Shown one piece after another: positions 63,811 through 64,000 of a DNA stretch of 64,000 bases. The notes beneath the pieces are model-generated. The model was not told where the DNA came from and did no database searches. It saw only the letters and a list, made by a program, of their open reading frames with translations. A program made the translations under genes and the position numbers. The stretch lies in the NCBI GenBank assembly GCA_040755155.1, contig JBFMBP010000157.1:1-64000 (forward strand), written 5' to 3'. Position 1 is the stretch's first letter; the number at the start of each line of letters is the position of its first letter. The stretch comes from Candidatus Omnitrophota bacterium. GTDB lineage: Bacteria > Hinthialibacterota > Hinthialibacteria > Hinthialibacterales > Hinthialibacteraceae.

Positions 63811-64000
63811 TCCACAAAAGCAATTGGGATGCTCCTAAAATGCTTCAATTACATCCCAGCAGTCGTTGTTTTCGAATCGCGATTATGGTTTAATAAACCA
63901 GTTATACGGCTGTTTTAGAGAAACTTGAAGTTTTTTTTAGAAATTGGGATTGCAAACTACTATGACGATAAATCGCGCTTCGCTTAAAGGTTTGAGTATT
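63811..64000. other. Gene-free end of window
   Basis: No gene, RNA or terminator is apparent in these 190 bp, apart from the partial repeat core at 63976-63985. Confidence 0.5.

Noticed and set aside
1-64000. CRISPR array, rRNA or tRNA genes
   Set aside because: No regularly spaced repeats and no RNA gene signatures were seen on reading through the window.

Overview
The window is from an uncultured, Gram-negative-type bacterium of roughly balanced GC that lives on complex glycans. Signs of this are many signal peptides, at least six twin-arginine (Tat) exported proteins, three Tat-type Gfo/Idh/MocA oxidoreductases, a Tat sulfatase, a GH29 fucosidase, an acetyl-xylan-esterase-like enzyme, very long modular proteins with Thr-Pro linkers, and an ECF sigma/FecR pair. 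This gene mix is typical of Planctomycetes-like and candidate phyla such as Hydrogenedentota or Sumerlaeota. No rRNA or other marker gene is present, so the phylum cannot be fixed.

Layout. 1-406: end of a decayed IS4/IS50-like insertion sequence. 456-8513 (minus): two secreted modular glycan-active proteins, one with three SUMF1 (formylglycine-generating-enzyme-like) domains in front of a clan GH-A barrel. 8792-13275 (plus): a DUF6485 Cys-rich miniprotein, a Cys-rich membrane protein and a giant GT-C-type membrane protein. 13283-17378: 4-alpha-glucanotransferase, STAS protein and fucosidase. 17488-26998: Tat sugar isomerase-like protein, lone antitoxin-like gene, aldehyde dehydrogenase, AlkD-like protein, Gfo/Idh oxidoreductase, SSS symporter, sialyltransferase-like gene and a GT2 stump. 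27007-33736: VanY-type peptidase, a second Gfo/Idh, an esterase and unknowns. 33852-41117 (minus): DUF362/DUF6599 pair, a third Gfo/Idh, a DUF5060 glycoside hydrolase and a polytopic membrane protein. 41357-48462: cyclase, zinc-binding protein coupled to an amidohydrolase, a radical SAM-Nudix-permease operon and a cold-shock gene. 48552-53286: carbonic anhydrase-Dabb fusion, thioredoxin-like ferredoxin, sulfatase and TMEM143-like protein. 53338-58361 (minus): ECF sigma, FecR-like anti-sigma and a 1240-residue repeat protein. 58572-64000: ABC-2 permease, PadR regulator, endonuclease IV, an AT-rich gap and D-aminoacyl-tRNA deacylase.

How the genes fit together. Most of the window supports capture and breakdown of host or algal glycans outside the cytoplasm: exported hydrolases, esterase and sulfatase remove side groups, Tat oxidoreductases and the TIM-barrel isomerase-like protein act on sugars, and the SSS symporter may import products. 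The ECF/FecR operon looks like a surface-signalling unit whose FecR domain appears split over two genes. Short palindromic repeats (core gcgaagcg) are scattered between genes, and several gene stumps (transposase, GT2 glycosyltransferase, a C-terminal fragment at 60313) mark past rearrangements.
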